Below, piece after piece: positions 27,206-36,573 of a stretch of 64,000 bases of DNA. The stretch is from contig NZ_JAFIEU010000008.1 in NCBI RefSeq assembly GCF_020832325.1, forward strand, positions 62,001-126,000, in the 5' to 3' direction. Origin of the DNA: Lunatimonas sp. (GTDB taxonomy: Bacteria; Bacteroidota; Bacteroidia; Cytophagales; Cyclobacteriaceae). The translations under genes and the position numbers were made by a program. Below the pieces are notes generated by a model. That model had not been told where the DNA came from. It saw nothing but the letters and a program-made list of their open reading frames with translations, and made no database searches. Within the stretch, counting starts at the first letter, position 1. The number at the start of each line of letters is the position of its first letter.

Positions 27206-30200
27206 ATGAAAAAACACCGTACAAACAAAATGTTCAAGTGGATGGTACCACTGCTGTCGTTTGGCTTGTGCTATGGATCGCCCTATGCGTCCATGGCTGC
27301 TACGACAAATGCCGGGGCAGGTGCCTTGGATAACGTCACATTGGCAGAAGAGGCTCCTGAGGCCGTTGCCGTCACTGTAAGAGGCAAAGTTACTGCAAAG
27401 GGAGACAATATGGGCCTTCCTGGCGTAACCATCGTCGAAAAAGGAACCAATAATGGAGCGGTCACCGATATCGAAGGTGCTTATTCGATCGACGTAGCTG
27501 GCGAGAATTCCGTTCTGGTATTTTCTTACGTGGGTTTTGACACCCAAGAGGTTCGTGTTGGCAATCAATCTACCATCAATATTTCGCTCGCCGAATCCAT
27601 GTCTTCCATGTCTGAAGTAGTAGTTACTGCCTTGGGTATAGAGCGAGAGAAGCGATCACTGGGCTATGCAGTGGCAGAAGTAAAGGGCGATGATGTCCGA
27701 AACGTAACCCAAGAAAATGCCATCAACGCACTGGCTGGCCGTGTAGCTGGTGTAACGATCAACCAAACCAGCGGGGTAGGTTCTTCCTCCTCAATCATTA
27801 TCCGGGGTGCTACATCCCTTACCAGCGACAATCAGCCGTTATTCGTGATTGATGGAGTTCCAGTGGCAAACAGCCTCAGCAATATGCGGGGCATGGGTGG
27901 TCGAAACGAGGTCGATTATGGTAACCAGATTTCCGACCTTAACCCCGACGATATCGAGAGCATCTCCGTATTGAAGGGTCCGAGTGCAGCAGCCTTGTAT
28001 GGTACCCGTGCCGGTAATGGTGTGGTGTTGATCACTACCAAAAAAGGTAAAAAGGGAGAGCGAATGACGGTTAATTTCTCGTCTTCCAACGTATTTGAAA
28101 CGCCTGTTAGGTATTTGGACTTCCACTACAAATTCTCCAATGGAAACCGTGTTGGGTTGTTGGATGAGCGTTCTGCTTATTGGACTGGCATTCCGTTGGA
28201 TCAAGGAATTATGGCAGTACAGTGGAATAGCCCTGTGGATGCAAACGGTAACCGAGTACCCATGGAGATGAGGTCTTATCCGGATAACATGAAAAATTTC
28301 TTGGAGACGGGAATAACCTCTACAAACTCGCTTGCGATTACCGGGTCTACTGATCGTACTACCTACAAGCTGGGATACACCAACATGTCGCACAACGGTA
28401 TGATCCCAAATTCGGATTTGTTTCGACACAACCTGAATTTCTCCGTAGGATTTGATATTTCTGAGAAGTTGAGATTCTCCACCGATGTAAACTTGTCCAA
28501 ATCTTTGTCAAATGACCGTCCATCTACAGGTAACCGTGGTGCCAATGCGGCAGAATCGGTATACGATTGGTCTCACGTGAACATTGCAGATATGCGTGAT
28601 TACTGGCTGCCCGGTCAGGAGGAATTCCAGCAGAGAGCCCCTGCTGACAACATGGATAATCCCTACTTCATCGCTTACGGAATCAATAACGCATTCGTAA
28701 GGGACAGGGTATTTGGCAACGTGAAGTTGGACTACAAATGGAGCGAAAATCTGAATTCTCATATTCGTATGAGCTACGATACCTACGCAGAAAACAGGGA
28801 GACCAAGATTCCTTACTCGTATACACAAGAGCGTAGAGGTGCGTATCACTTGCAGGATATCGCACAGGCGGAATCCAACATTGAATTCCTCACCACCTAT
28901 AACAAGTCTGTTGGTGAATTTAACTTCTCTGTATCTGGAGGTGCCAATGCCATGAACCAAAATTTCCGTGATAACTACATGGGAAGCCGTGGAGGTGTGG
29001 GTCTGGTAGTTCCTGGATTATACCGAATCAGCAACATTCCTCAAGATGGCATTGCCTATTCCAACTTTGCTTCTAGAAGAGCGATCTACAGTGTGTTTGG
29101 ATTGGCTTCCATTGGATTTAAGGACCAACTGTACTTGGATTTGACTGCCAGAAATGACTGGTCCAGTACCCTTCCTGCGGCAAATCGTTCTTACTTCTAT
29201 CCCTCGGCGTCTTTGAGCTGGATGGCAAACTATACCTTTAACCTTCCTCAGGAAGTTTCCATGTTGAAATTCAGAGCAGGTATTGCCCAGGTAGGTAACG
29301 ACACCAGCCCATATGCGCTGTCACCTGTTTTGGGAACTGGAAATTGGGGTAACTTGGTATTTAATACTTTCCCCGGAAACCTCCTCAATCCAAACCTACG
29401 ACCTGAGATCAATACTTCTCAAGAGTATGGTATGGACTTGAATTTGTTCAACGACCGGTTGAGATTCGAAGGAACCTATTTCTATCAGGAAAACAGAAAC
29501 CAGATTTTGAACGTACAGGGACCTTCTTCATCTGGATTCCCTACCCGTCAAATCAACGCCGGTATGATCTCCAGCCGTGGTTGGGAAGTTATGTTGGGCG
29601 GCACACCAATCCAACGGGCTAACGGACTATCCCTTGATGTAAATGTGAACTTCACCCGAATGAGGACTCGATTGGAGAGCCTGACAGACGGTATGGACTT
29701 TATCACCCTTTGGGATGATAACAACGGTGGTGCGCAGACCTTTGTCGGCGAAGACATCGGAAACCTGTACAGTAGAGGATTCCGGTTTGTGGAAGATCCC
29801 AATTCTGAATACTACAGATGGCCAATTTTGACCAATACTACCGGTACTTGGCAGCCTGACAACCGTAGAGAGGCACGGGTAAAAGTGGGTAACTTCAACC
29901 CGGACTTTATCATGGGTATGCAGACTGGTCTGCGGTACAAGAAGTGGAATTTGCAAGCCAGCTTTGACTGGAGAATGGGTGGTCAGTTCCAGTCCTTTAC
30001 CTACCGATACGGTGGTTCCAACTGGAAATCCCAATTGCAGATCGACAACTTGATTCCAGGTGGATTGTATTCAACGGATGAATTGGTGGCCTTGCTGAAA
30101 TCCGATCCAGAGAAATACATCATTCCACAAAACGGCAACTTCCCACGCGTGGGTGGCTATACCCAAGAAATGGGTGGATTTCCCAACCCTCTGGGCAATG

Positions 30201-30610
30201 GCGTAGCATATGATGGTGTATTTATCCCAGGTGTAATCGAAGTGGCGCCAGGGGAATACATTGAGCACTTGGGTGGTGAAGGAACCTTTATCCGACCTGC
30301 TTCTAACCAATTCGCTTGGTCTTACAACCAGCAGGTGACGTATGATGCTTCCTTTATCAAATTGAGGGAGCTCTCAATAGGATACGATCTACCTACCTTC
30401 AAAGGCATCCGTAGTGCTAACGTATCTGTCTTCACCCGAAACGTGATCCTTTGGACTGCAGCTAATATTGGTATCGACCCAGAGCGGGCGTTCCAAATCA
30501 CCGGTGGCCGTCAAGGCGATACAGCGAACGTTTTCCGTCAGGGAATCGAGTTGCAGAATGTGATGCCTTGGACCATGCCGTTTGGATTTAAGTTAAACAT
30601 GACGTTTTAA
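27206..30610 (+). CDS. SusC/RagA-family TonB-linked outer membrane transporter
   Basis: This 1134-residue protein has a signal sequence, a carboxypeptidase-regulatory-like domain (about 58-140; VRGKVTAKGDNMGLPGVTIV, GAYSIDVAG, VFSYVGFDTQEV), the SusC plug with VVVTALGIEREKRSLGYAV and NALAGRVAGV, then a long beta-barrel ending in the aromatic KLNMTF. The start is M1 with the basic stretch KKHRTNK. It forms the barrel of a pedal-bin importer together with the SusD lipoprotein encoded 38 nt downstream and imports oligosaccharides or peptides using TonB energy. The substrate is unknown; neighbours suggest a decorated glycan. It is about average length for the family. Confidence 0.96.
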   Translation: MKKHRTNKMFKWMVPLLSFGLCYGSPYASMAATTNAGAGALDNVTLAEEAPEAVAVTVRGKVTAKGDNMGLPGVTIVEKGTNNGAVTDIEGAYSIDVAGENSVLVFSYVGFDTQEVRVGNQSTINISLAESMSSMSEVVVTALGIEREKRSLGYAVAEVKGDDVRNVTQENAINALAGRVAGVTINQTSGVGSSSSIIIRGATSLTSDNQPLFVIDGVPVANSLSNMRGMGGRNEVDYGNQISDLNPDDIESISVLKGPSAAALYGTRAGNGVVLITTKKGKKGERMTVNFSSSNVFETPVRYLDFHYKFSNGNRVGLLDERSAYWTGIPLDQGIMAVQWNSPVDANGNRVPMEMRSYPDNMKNFLETGITSTNSLAITGSTDRTTYKLGYTNMSHNGMIPNSDLFRHNLNFSVGFDISEKLRFSTDVNLSKSLSNDRPSTGNRGANAAESVYDWSHVNIADMRDYWLPGQEEFQQRAPADNMDNPYFIAYGINNAFVRDRVFGNVKLDYKWSENLNSHIRMSYDTYAENRETKIPYSYTQERRGAYHLQDIAQAESNIEFLTTYNKSVGEFNFSVSGGANAMNQNFRDNYMGSRGGVGLVVPGLYRISNIPQDGIAYSNFASRRAIYSVFGLASIGFKDQLYLDLTARNDWSSTLPAANRSYFYPSASLSWMANYTFNLPQEVSMLKFRAGIAQVGNDTSPYALSPVLGTGNWGNLVFNTFPGNLLNPNLRPEINTSQEYGMDLNLFNDRLRFEGTYFYQENRNQILNVQGPSSSGFPTRQINAGMISSRGWEVMLGGTPIQRANGLSLDVNVNFTRMRTRLESLTDGMDFITLWDDNNGGAQTFVGEDIGNLYSRGFRFVEDPNSEYYRWPILTNTTGTWQPDNRREARVKVGNFNPDFIMGMQTGLRYKKWNLQASFDWRMGGQFQSFTYRYGGSNWKSQLQIDNLIPGGLYSTDELVALLKSDPEKYIIPQNGNFPRVGGYTQEMGGFPNPLGNGVAYDGVFIPGVIEVAPGEYIEHLGGEGTFIRPASNQFAWSYNQQVTYDASFIKLRELSIGYDLPTFKGIRSANVSVFTRNVILWTAANIGIDPERAFQITGGRQGDTANVFRQGIELQNVMPWTMPFGFKLNMTF

Positions 30611-30648
30611 TTGACCTTGGTTAACTAAACACTAAAAATTGAGAGAAG

Positions 30649-32337
30649 ATGAAAATAGTTAGTTCATTTTATAAGTTCATGTTCGCATTCGTGCTGCTGG
30701 CAGCCGTTTCGTGTGACAGCCTGGACGAGATCAACGACAATCCCAATGGGATTTCGCCAACCTCAGCCAACCCCAATTTGCTATTGCCTGCTGTGATGAG
30801 ACAGGCGGCATTGAACATCAATAACATGGGGTACGGAGACCTAGCCGGTACCGTGCAGCATACCCAGAAAGATGGCTGGTTTACCGGTCACAATCAGTAT
30901 GAATGGGGACTTCAGGACTGGAACGGATGGTACGATATGCTTCGCAACAACCGGTTTCTAATGGAGCGTGCGGAAGCGACTGGTTTGGATTTCCACCGTG
31001 GCATCGCACTGACCATGAAGTCCTTCTTATTCGGAACGATCACCGATCTGTGGGGTGACGCACCCTACACCATGGCCCTTCGCGGAGATCAGCCGGGACT
31101 TGAAAACGAGTTTCCAGCATACGATAGCCAAGAAGTGATTTACGATGGCGTAATCAACGACCTGAAGGCAGCAGCACAAATTTTCGCTACGGGAAGCAAC
31201 TCGGGTATCATCCCTCAGTACGATCTGTACTTTGGTGGCAATGCGCAGCGTTGGCATAAGTTTACGAACTCGCTGTTGCTCAGGTATTATATGAGGTTGC
31301 AGGCCAAGAAGCCGGACTTTGCCCGAGCAGGTATTGAGGAAGTATACAGAACTGGAATTTTCTTATCTGCCGCTGACGATGATGTCACGATGAATTACAT
31401 CGGAGCTTCTGCGGGAGATTCCTGGCCAAGCGCCACGGATTTTGATGCAGGCTCAAACTTCCGAAGGATCAAACCTACCACTACCCTGATTGACCGAATG
31501 TTGGAGATTAACGATCCTCGGATACCTGTGTGGTTTAGACCTGTACATTGCCAGTGGATTGAAGACCCGACGTTGACTACTGCGATTGATCCGTTTATTC
31601 GCGAAAATGGCGTAATCCTAAATGGAAGGGTTTCGTTTAACGATGCAGAGTATGTACAGCGAATTGCAGCCGGTAATGTGTATACCAGACATTATAACCC
31701 TGCTTTGCTGGGCCGTCAGCTGGATACTGGCAGGTACGTAGGGGTTCCTCCCGCATTGGAAAACCCCAGTGCGCATAATCTGAATCCAACGGAAGGACAG
31801 CAATTGGAAAATCAGCACGTTTCCCAGCTTTCTGACCACTATAGGCGCAGAAGTGGCGGCATCCTGAGAGCACGGATCATTTCTGCTGCAGAAGTACACT
31901 TTATTCTAGCCGAAGCTGCACAGCGTGGCTGGAACGTGGGTAATGCACAAACCCATTACAACAATGCGGTGAAATTTTCTCTGGAAACATGGGGTGTAGG
32001 TGGTAGCTACGAAGAATACATTGCGCGGCCTGGAGTCGCTTACAATGGAAGCTTGGAGCAAATCATCGAACAAAAGTGGATCGCGTCTTGGACTACGGCT
32101 TCCGAGTCTTGGTTTGATTTCCGCAGAACCGGATTACCTGCTTTGGTGCCTGGGGAGGCTTCTGCGGAGCCAGTGTTGCCCGTAAGGTTTACTTACGGTA
32201 ACAATGAAATCAACTTCAATGCGAATAACGCCAATGCAGCCATCGGCAGGCTAGAGGTTACCTATGCTGCCGGTAGGGGTGCCAATAACCAATGGTCTAA
32301 GCCTTGGTTGATCCAAGGTACCGGCAAGCCTTGGTAA
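30649..32337 (+). CDS. SusD/RagB-family surface lipoprotein
   Basis: This 562-residue lipoprotein (AAVSC, Cys22) resembles the SusD-like 2 group: LDEINDNPNGISPTSANPNLLLPAVM, WYDMLRNNRFLMERAEATG, the TPR-like helices and the C-terminal KWIASWTTASESWFDFRRTG. SusD proteins form the lid on the SusC barrel and bind substrate at the cell surface. It is 38 nt after susC, and an intrinsic terminator follows, so susC-susD form a two-gene unit. Confidence 0.95.
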   Translation: MKIVSSFYKFMFAFVLLAAVSCDSLDEINDNPNGISPTSANPNLLLPAVMRQAALNINNMGYGDLAGTVQHTQKDGWFTGHNQYEWGLQDWNGWYDMLRNNRFLMERAEATGLDFHRGIALTMKSFLFGTITDLWGDAPYTMALRGDQPGLENEFPAYDSQEVIYDGVINDLKAAAQIFATGSNSGIIPQYDLYFGGNAQRWHKFTNSLLLRYYMRLQAKKPDFARAGIEEVYRTGIFLSAADDDVTMNYIGASAGDSWPSATDFDAGSNFRRIKPTTTLIDRMLEINDPRIPVWFRPVHCQWIEDPTLTTAIDPFIRENGVILNGRVSFNDAEYVQRIAAGNVYTRHYNPALLGRQLDTGRYVGVPPALENPSAHNLNPTEGQQLENQHVSQLSDHYRRRSGGILRARIISAAEVHFILAEAAQRGWNVGNAQTHYNNAVKFSLETWGVGGSYEEYIARPGVAYNGSLEQIIEQKWIASWTTASESWFDFRRTGLPALVPGEASAEPVLPVRFTYGNNEINFNANNANAAIGRLEVTYAAGRGANNQWSKPWLIQGTGKPW

Positions 32338-32364
32338 AAGTTGAGTTATTAAGTGTCATTTTTT

Positions 32365-32400
32365 ACGCCCTGATTTTCACGAAAAATCAGGGCGTTTTTA
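32365..32400 (+). terminator. Intrinsic terminator after susD
   Basis: ACGCCCTGATTTT pairs with AAAATCAGGGCGT around a 4-6 nt loop, followed by TTTTTA. It lies 28 nt after the susD stop. Confidence 0.9.
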
Positions 32401-32552
32401 TTCAAACTTTCCTTAGGGATAATTTATAAAAAACGCTATTTGATATCACAACTTTCACGGCCGGGTAGTCGGTGAAGGCCCAATCGGCGTATACAAATAG
32501 GGTACTTTTTGCCTTATGTAAATTCCATACGAAAATGATATATTTCCTAAAG

Positions 32553-33908
32553 ATGAATGAAGCGAAAAAGAAACGTTTTTGGCACTTGAACTACCTACTA
32601 ATAGGCTGTATGATGCTGGGCATGTCAGTAAATGCACAGCAAGCCTTGGATGTGGATCAGGTAGAGGTACAACTGAGGGGATACCTGCCTTCTCCCATGC
32701 CTGATCGGGTGATCCTGAACCTGTCTGAATCCCCCCTGAACGTCCTAAATGTCAATTGGAGAACTTCGGTCGATCAGACAGAGGGAGTTTTGGAGTGGTC
32801 GGAGGCGACGCACTCTTCTTCCTTTTTTGAAACGATCCGTTCCCAGCAGGCAAAGAGCGAGTTTTTGTCGGTCCGTCACGAGACAAACTCCACTATAGAG
32901 GCGTATTACCATAGTGCCCAGATGACTGATCTGGTACCGGGCAAAGTCTATGTGTACCGGGTAGGAGCAGGAGACCATTGGAGCGAGTGGTTTCAGGTTA
33001 GCATCCCCGATCCGGAGAAGGAGGGCCTTTCGTTTTTGTATTTGGGAGACGCTCAAAATGGAGTTCGGGATCATTGGTCCAGGCTTATCCGCCAAGCATA
33101 CAAGCATTTCCCGGATGCAGCTTTTTCCATTCATGCAGGCGACCTCATCAATCGACATAACGATGACTTTGAGTGGGGAGAGTGGTTTTATGCCGGTGGA
33201 TTTATTCATGCAACTGTGCCCAGTATGATGACACCCGGCAACCATGAGTACGGCAAGGATGAATTGCTCTCACCACAATGGAGGCCGCAGTTTAACCTAC
33301 CACTAAATGGCCCAAAAGGGCTGGAGGAAACCTGTTACCAGATTAACTATCCCAACCTAAAGCTCGTATCTCTGAATGCGGAAGAAATCGAGGAATCCCC
33401 TTATTTAAAGCATCAGCAAGTGATTTGGTTGGATTCAATTTTAGCCAACGACCCCAGGAAGTGGACCGTGGTTACGATCCACCACCCCTTTTATTCCACG
33501 AAGGCCAATAGGGACAATGCAGATCTACGAAAACATTTCAAGCCGATAATTGACAAATACCAGGTAGATCTGGTATTGCAGGGGCATGACCATGCGTATG
33601 GAAGGGGGATGATCGGACCCAGTCAACATGGGGGTATCGATGAGGTTAAAGCAGAAAAAGAAGGGACGGTATATGTGGTGTCCATGGCTGGGATCAAGAT
33701 GTATGACGCCGAAGATTACCCTTGGATGGAGCGGAAGGCCTCTAAGACCCAAACCTACCAGGTTATCCATCTATCAAATGACAGCAAGCTGCAATTCGAA
33801 GCGTATACCATTCATGGGGAGCTCTACGATGCCTTTGAGTTGATCAAAGGACCGGATGGTCGGAACGAGTTGGTAAACCGCATACCGGACACACCGGAGT
33901 ACGAGTAA
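32553..33908 (+). CDS. Secreted purple-acid-phosphatase-like metallophosphoesterase (MPE-B)
   Basis: From ATG 32553 the protein has 451 residues with a signal peptide (KKKRFWHLNYLLIGCMMLGMSVNAQ). The fibronectin-like N-domain (NVNWRTSVDQTEGVLEWSE; YVYRVGAGDHWSEWF) precedes the phosphoesterase motifs LGDAQNG, AGDLINR, PGNHEYG, IHHPFYS and QGHDHAYGRG, so the metal ligands are present. The frame continues upstream to 32472, but those residues are not signal-like; 32535 is an alternative start. It is bounded by the susD terminator and a bidirectional terminator, so it is transcribed alone. It belongs to the same family as the proteins at 24.8 and 42.9 kb. It probably releases phosphate from a ligand in the periplasm. 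Confidence 0.88.
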   Translation: MNEAKKKRFWHLNYLLIGCMMLGMSVNAQQALDVDQVEVQLRGYLPSPMPDRVILNLSESPLNVLNVNWRTSVDQTEGVLEWSEATHSSSFFETIRSQQAKSEFLSVRHETNSTIEAYYHSAQMTDLVPGKVYVYRVGAGDHWSEWFQVSIPDPEKEGLSFLYLGDAQNGVRDHWSRLIRQAYKHFPDAAFSIHAGDLINRHNDDFEWGEWFYAGGFIHATVPSMMTPGNHEYGKDELLSPQWRPQFNLPLNGPKGLEETCYQINYPNLKLVSLNAEEIEESPYLKHQQVIWLDSILANDPRKWTVVTIHHPFYSTKANRDNADLRKHFKPIIDKYQVDLVLQGHDHAYGRGMIGPSQHGGIDEVKAEKEGTVYVVSMAGIKMYDAEDYPWMERKASKTQTYQVIHLSNDSKLQFEAYTIHGELYDAFELIKGPDGRNELVNRIPDTPEYE

Positions 33909-33911
33909 AAG

Positions 33912-33948
33912 AAGGAGGCTGTCTCACCCGGGGAGACAGCCTCCTTTT
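33912..33948. terminator. Bidirectional intrinsic terminator
   Basis: AAGGAGGCTGTCTC pairs perfectly with GAGACAGCCTCCTT (33933-33946) around a 7-nt loop and is flanked by A and T runs. It sits between two convergent genes. Confidence 0.9.
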
Positions 33949-33960
33949 AGTTTACTAAAT

Positions 33961-35259
33961 TTAGTCTAACTCAAATCTTCGGTTCATGCCGGGCATTTCG
34001 CCGTGGGTGCTGATCGCAATCAGGGCCAGAATAGCTATGAACCCAATCACCCCCAAGAGGGCATAGGTCCATTTGACAGGAGCTATGGGACGGGGAGCAA
34101 AGGAAACGGATACTTTCGGCATAGCCCATAAGATGACCAGAAAATTGGCGATGTACAGAAACTGTTCTATCCGATAGAAACTCAGGAACGATCCGGTAAT
34201 CAGGATGGTGTAGAGAATATACAAACCAAAATAGCCGACAAATACCTGTTTGATGCTCTCCCGTTCTATGGGGCTGGAAAGGTCGTTTTTGTGGCGGTTA
34301 AACTTTCTGATCCAAGTAACCGCAAGTGCCAAAAGCGCCAAAAATGCGACCCATTGGACCATTCGGAACAGGGACGCTGGATCTGCTACCTCTAGGCGTT
34401 CTAGGGTGGGGCTGAGGTCTTTCATGATGAAGGACTGTTGCCAAACAAAGAAGGGAATGAGCAGGACCAATCCGACCAATGGAATGAGCAGGTTGGAGTT
34501 TTTAAGGACCACTTTTTCTTCCTTGGGCCATTCCGAAGTGTAGGTTGCGTATGCCATGCCGGCTCCGCCAAAAAAACCCAGTGAATACTCCATCACGTTC
34601 CACATGTTGAAAGGTACTTGGGCTACGTTACCGAGGACCTGAAGGAAGTTGCCAAAAGCAAAGCCAAATCCCCCTCCAAGTCCTGCGAATACCGCTACCC
34701 GCATCGCGCTGTGTTGTCCGGTGCGAGCCAAGTAGTATAGAAGCGCAATCCCAATTCCTGCGCACACCCCCCAAGCCTCTGAACGCGGAGGTGTCATTTC
34801 TATGCCCAGTTGTTCGATGATGAAATAGTAGAAAATCACCCCGCCCACAGTCAGTTCAGTAATCACTTGGTGCCATTTCACTTTATTTTTTGTGGTATCT
34901 GCGAGGACCAATCCAAACAGGCCACCTCCGATAAAGCCGTAAAGCCCACCAATGACCAAGAGCATTAGTAGTCCATAATATACATTGACAAATTCGACTC
35001 CCCTTCCGTATCCGACTACTGCACCGTAACTCATCATACCTCCGAGTCCCCATCCTACGGCACCGGCAAACGCTGCTTTGATCGCCTTAGGGTACCAGTC
35101 TTTTCGGCCAGCGAGCAGCAGGATGGCCAAGCTTCCGATTCCTCCAGCCCAAGCAGCGCCCTGTTCGTGACCAAACTGCCCGCGAATGGCCCAGGCTGTG
35201 GCGAGTGCCATGCCTGCTAGGATAATAGCAAACCATGTATGCTTTGTCAATTGCTTCAT
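33961..35259 (-). CDS. Polytopic membrane protein of unknown family
   Basis: The 432-residue protein has roughly 10-12 hydrophobic helices. The first helix leads into AWAIRGQFGHEQGAAWAGG near residues 22-40, an unusual run of charged and polar residues at a helix end that looks functional. Several Gly-rich helices follow (GAVGWGLGGMMSYGAVVGYG; GLGGGFGFAFGNFLQVLGN; EYSLGFFGGAGMAY). The last loop before the C-terminus is short and polar (THGEMPGMNRRFELD). I do not recognise the family. It lies 139 nt downstream of the XylR-type gene on the same strand and may be a carrier or a membrane enzyme acting on the sugar handled by this locus. Its start at 35259 is the first Met before the signal-like helix. 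Confidence 0.8.
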   Translation of the reverse strand: MKQLTKHTWFAIILAGMALATAWAIRGQFGHEQGAAWAGGIGSLAILLLAGRKDWYPKAIKAAFAGAVGWGLGGMMSYGAVVGYGRGVEFVNVYYGLLMLLVIGGLYGFIGGGLFGLVLADTTKNKVKWHQVITELTVGGVIFYYFIIEQLGIEMTPPRSEAWGVCAGIGIALLYYLARTGQHSAMRVAVFAGLGGGFGFAFGNFLQVLGNVAQVPFNMWNVMEYSLGFFGGAGMAYATYTSEWPKEEKVVLKNSNLLIPLVGLVLLIPFFVWQQSFIMKDLSPTLERLEVADPASLFRMVQWVAFLALLALAVTWIRKFNRHKNDLSSPIERESIKQVFVGYFGLYILYTILITGSFLSFYRIEQFLYIANFLVILWAMPKVSVSFAPRPIAPVKWTYALLGVIGFIAILALIAISTHGEMPGMNRRFELD

Positions 35260-35398
35260 ATGTAGTGAGTTTTTTTGTAAAGGATATACCTGAGGCCGGC
35301 GGATCGTACTATCAAAAAATCAGGATAAGTTGGAAAAGAGTCCGTATTTTATAAAACTGGTTTCTACCGACGATGTATGCGGAAAGGGGGGGGTGGGG

Positions 35399-36562
35399 TT
35401 ACTTGCCCGCTAGGTATTGTTTGCGGTATTCCACGGGGTTGCAGCCCTTTACCTGCTTAAACTGGCGGGCGATGTTTTTGCTGTCATTCAGGCCCAGATC
35501 CATGGCAATTTCGAAAACAGTCTGATCTGTCTCCAGTAGTTTTTGCGCAAACTTCTCAATGCGCAGGTTGGAAATATACTTGTAGATCGGAAATCCAGTG
35601 ATCTGTAAAAAGCGCTTTTCCAGTGTTCTTCTGGAAAGGGGGACTTGTTTGACCACTTCGTCTACCTGTAGGTTTTTCTCAATGTTTTTGTGAATATATT
35701 TGAGCGTGGAAGCGATATGGTCATCGTTGGTAGCATAGATGTCCGTAGACTGACGGGTGATGATTTGGGTGGGTTTCACTACGATATCGTAATGACTCTC
35801 AAATCCGTTTTTGATCATATGATCCATCAGTTTGGCGGTGTCGTATCCTCCTTTTTCTACGTCCATGGCAATGCTGGATAGGGGAGGGTCAGACAGTTCA
35901 CACAGCATGACGTCATTGTCTACCCCCAGTACCGCCACCTCTTCCGGAATCCGGATTTTGTTCTGCTTGCATGCTTCGGTAATGTGTAGTCCCTGATTGT
36001 CGTCACAGGTCATGAGTGCGATGGGCTTGGGTAGAGATACCAGCCATTTGCTTAGGGAATTGCTTTTGTAGTACCAAAGATCCGTGGATCGGGATTTTCG
36101 GTGTTCAAAGTAGTGTACTTTATAGCCTACCGAATTGATTTTTTCTTCGAAGCCTTCGGCCCGTTCTCTGGACCATACGATGTCATTGAAGCCATAGAAG
36201 GCAAAGTTTTTGAATCCTTTTTGGAGAAAATAAGAGGCCCCCATCAGTCCGGTTTCCCGGTAGGCCCCGGTGATGTTGGGCAGTTCTTTGAACCGTTCCT
36301 TGAAATCCTGAGCCACTACTGGAATCCTAGATTCTAGGATGAGTTTGATGTCCATGTCGTTGTAAAGCTGCCCAATGATTCCATCGGCCCCCCATTCTTT
36401 TGCCCAGTTGATAATGCCCTCTATGCCGATGGTTTCCCGATAATAGAGCGGCATACGGCAGTAGGTCCATGGGCCGTGTTCGGAGGAGTATTTCGATATC
36501 CCTTTCAATAAGCTTTTGCTGTATTCTTCCGCAAAGTCCAATAAAAGGATAATCTTATACAT
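35399..36562 (-). CDS. XylR-type regulator: LacI-like ligand domain plus AraC-type DNA-binding domain
   Basis: The 387-residue protein has an N-terminal periplasmic-binding-protein-like sensor (about 1-275; KIILLLDFAEEYSKSLLKG, VPEEVAVLGVDND-type core EEVAVLGVDNDVMLCELSDPPLSSIAMD) and a C-terminal AraC helix-turn-helix pair (about 285-385; VPLSRRTLEKRFLQITG, FEIAMDLGLNDSKNIARQFKQVKG). This architecture is that of E. coli XylR, an activator that binds a sugar. The gene is the third of a ROK-MFS-regulator operon with an 11-nt gap to the transporter, and it faces the propeller-barrel gene across a region with a candidate operator. A G8 tract lies just after its stop. Confidence 0.92.
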   Translation of the reverse strand: MYKIILLLDFAEEYSKSLLKGISKYSSEHGPWTYCRMPLYYRETIGIEGIINWAKEWGADGIIGQLYNDMDIKLILESRIPVVAQDFKERFKELPNITGAYRETGLMGASYFLQKGFKNFAFYGFNDIVWSRERAEGFEEKINSVGYKVHYFEHRKSRSTDLWYYKSNSLSKWLVSLPKPIALMTCDDNQGLHITEACKQNKIRIPEEVAVLGVDNDVMLCELSDPPLSSIAMDVEKGGYDTAKLMDHMIKNGFESHYDIVVKPTQIITRQSTDIYATNDDHIASTLKYIHKNIEKNLQVDEVVKQVPLSRRTLEKRFLQITGFPIYKYISNLRIEKFAQKLLETDQTVFEIAMDLGLNDSKNIARQFKQVKGCNPVEYRKQYLAGK

Positions 36563-36573
36563 CGCGATGGGTT

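Noticed and set aside
35383-35400. G8 tract beside the XylR-type stop, as a phase-variation site.
   Set aside because: It lies after the stop codon and outside any coding or promoter context, so slippage would not switch a gene.
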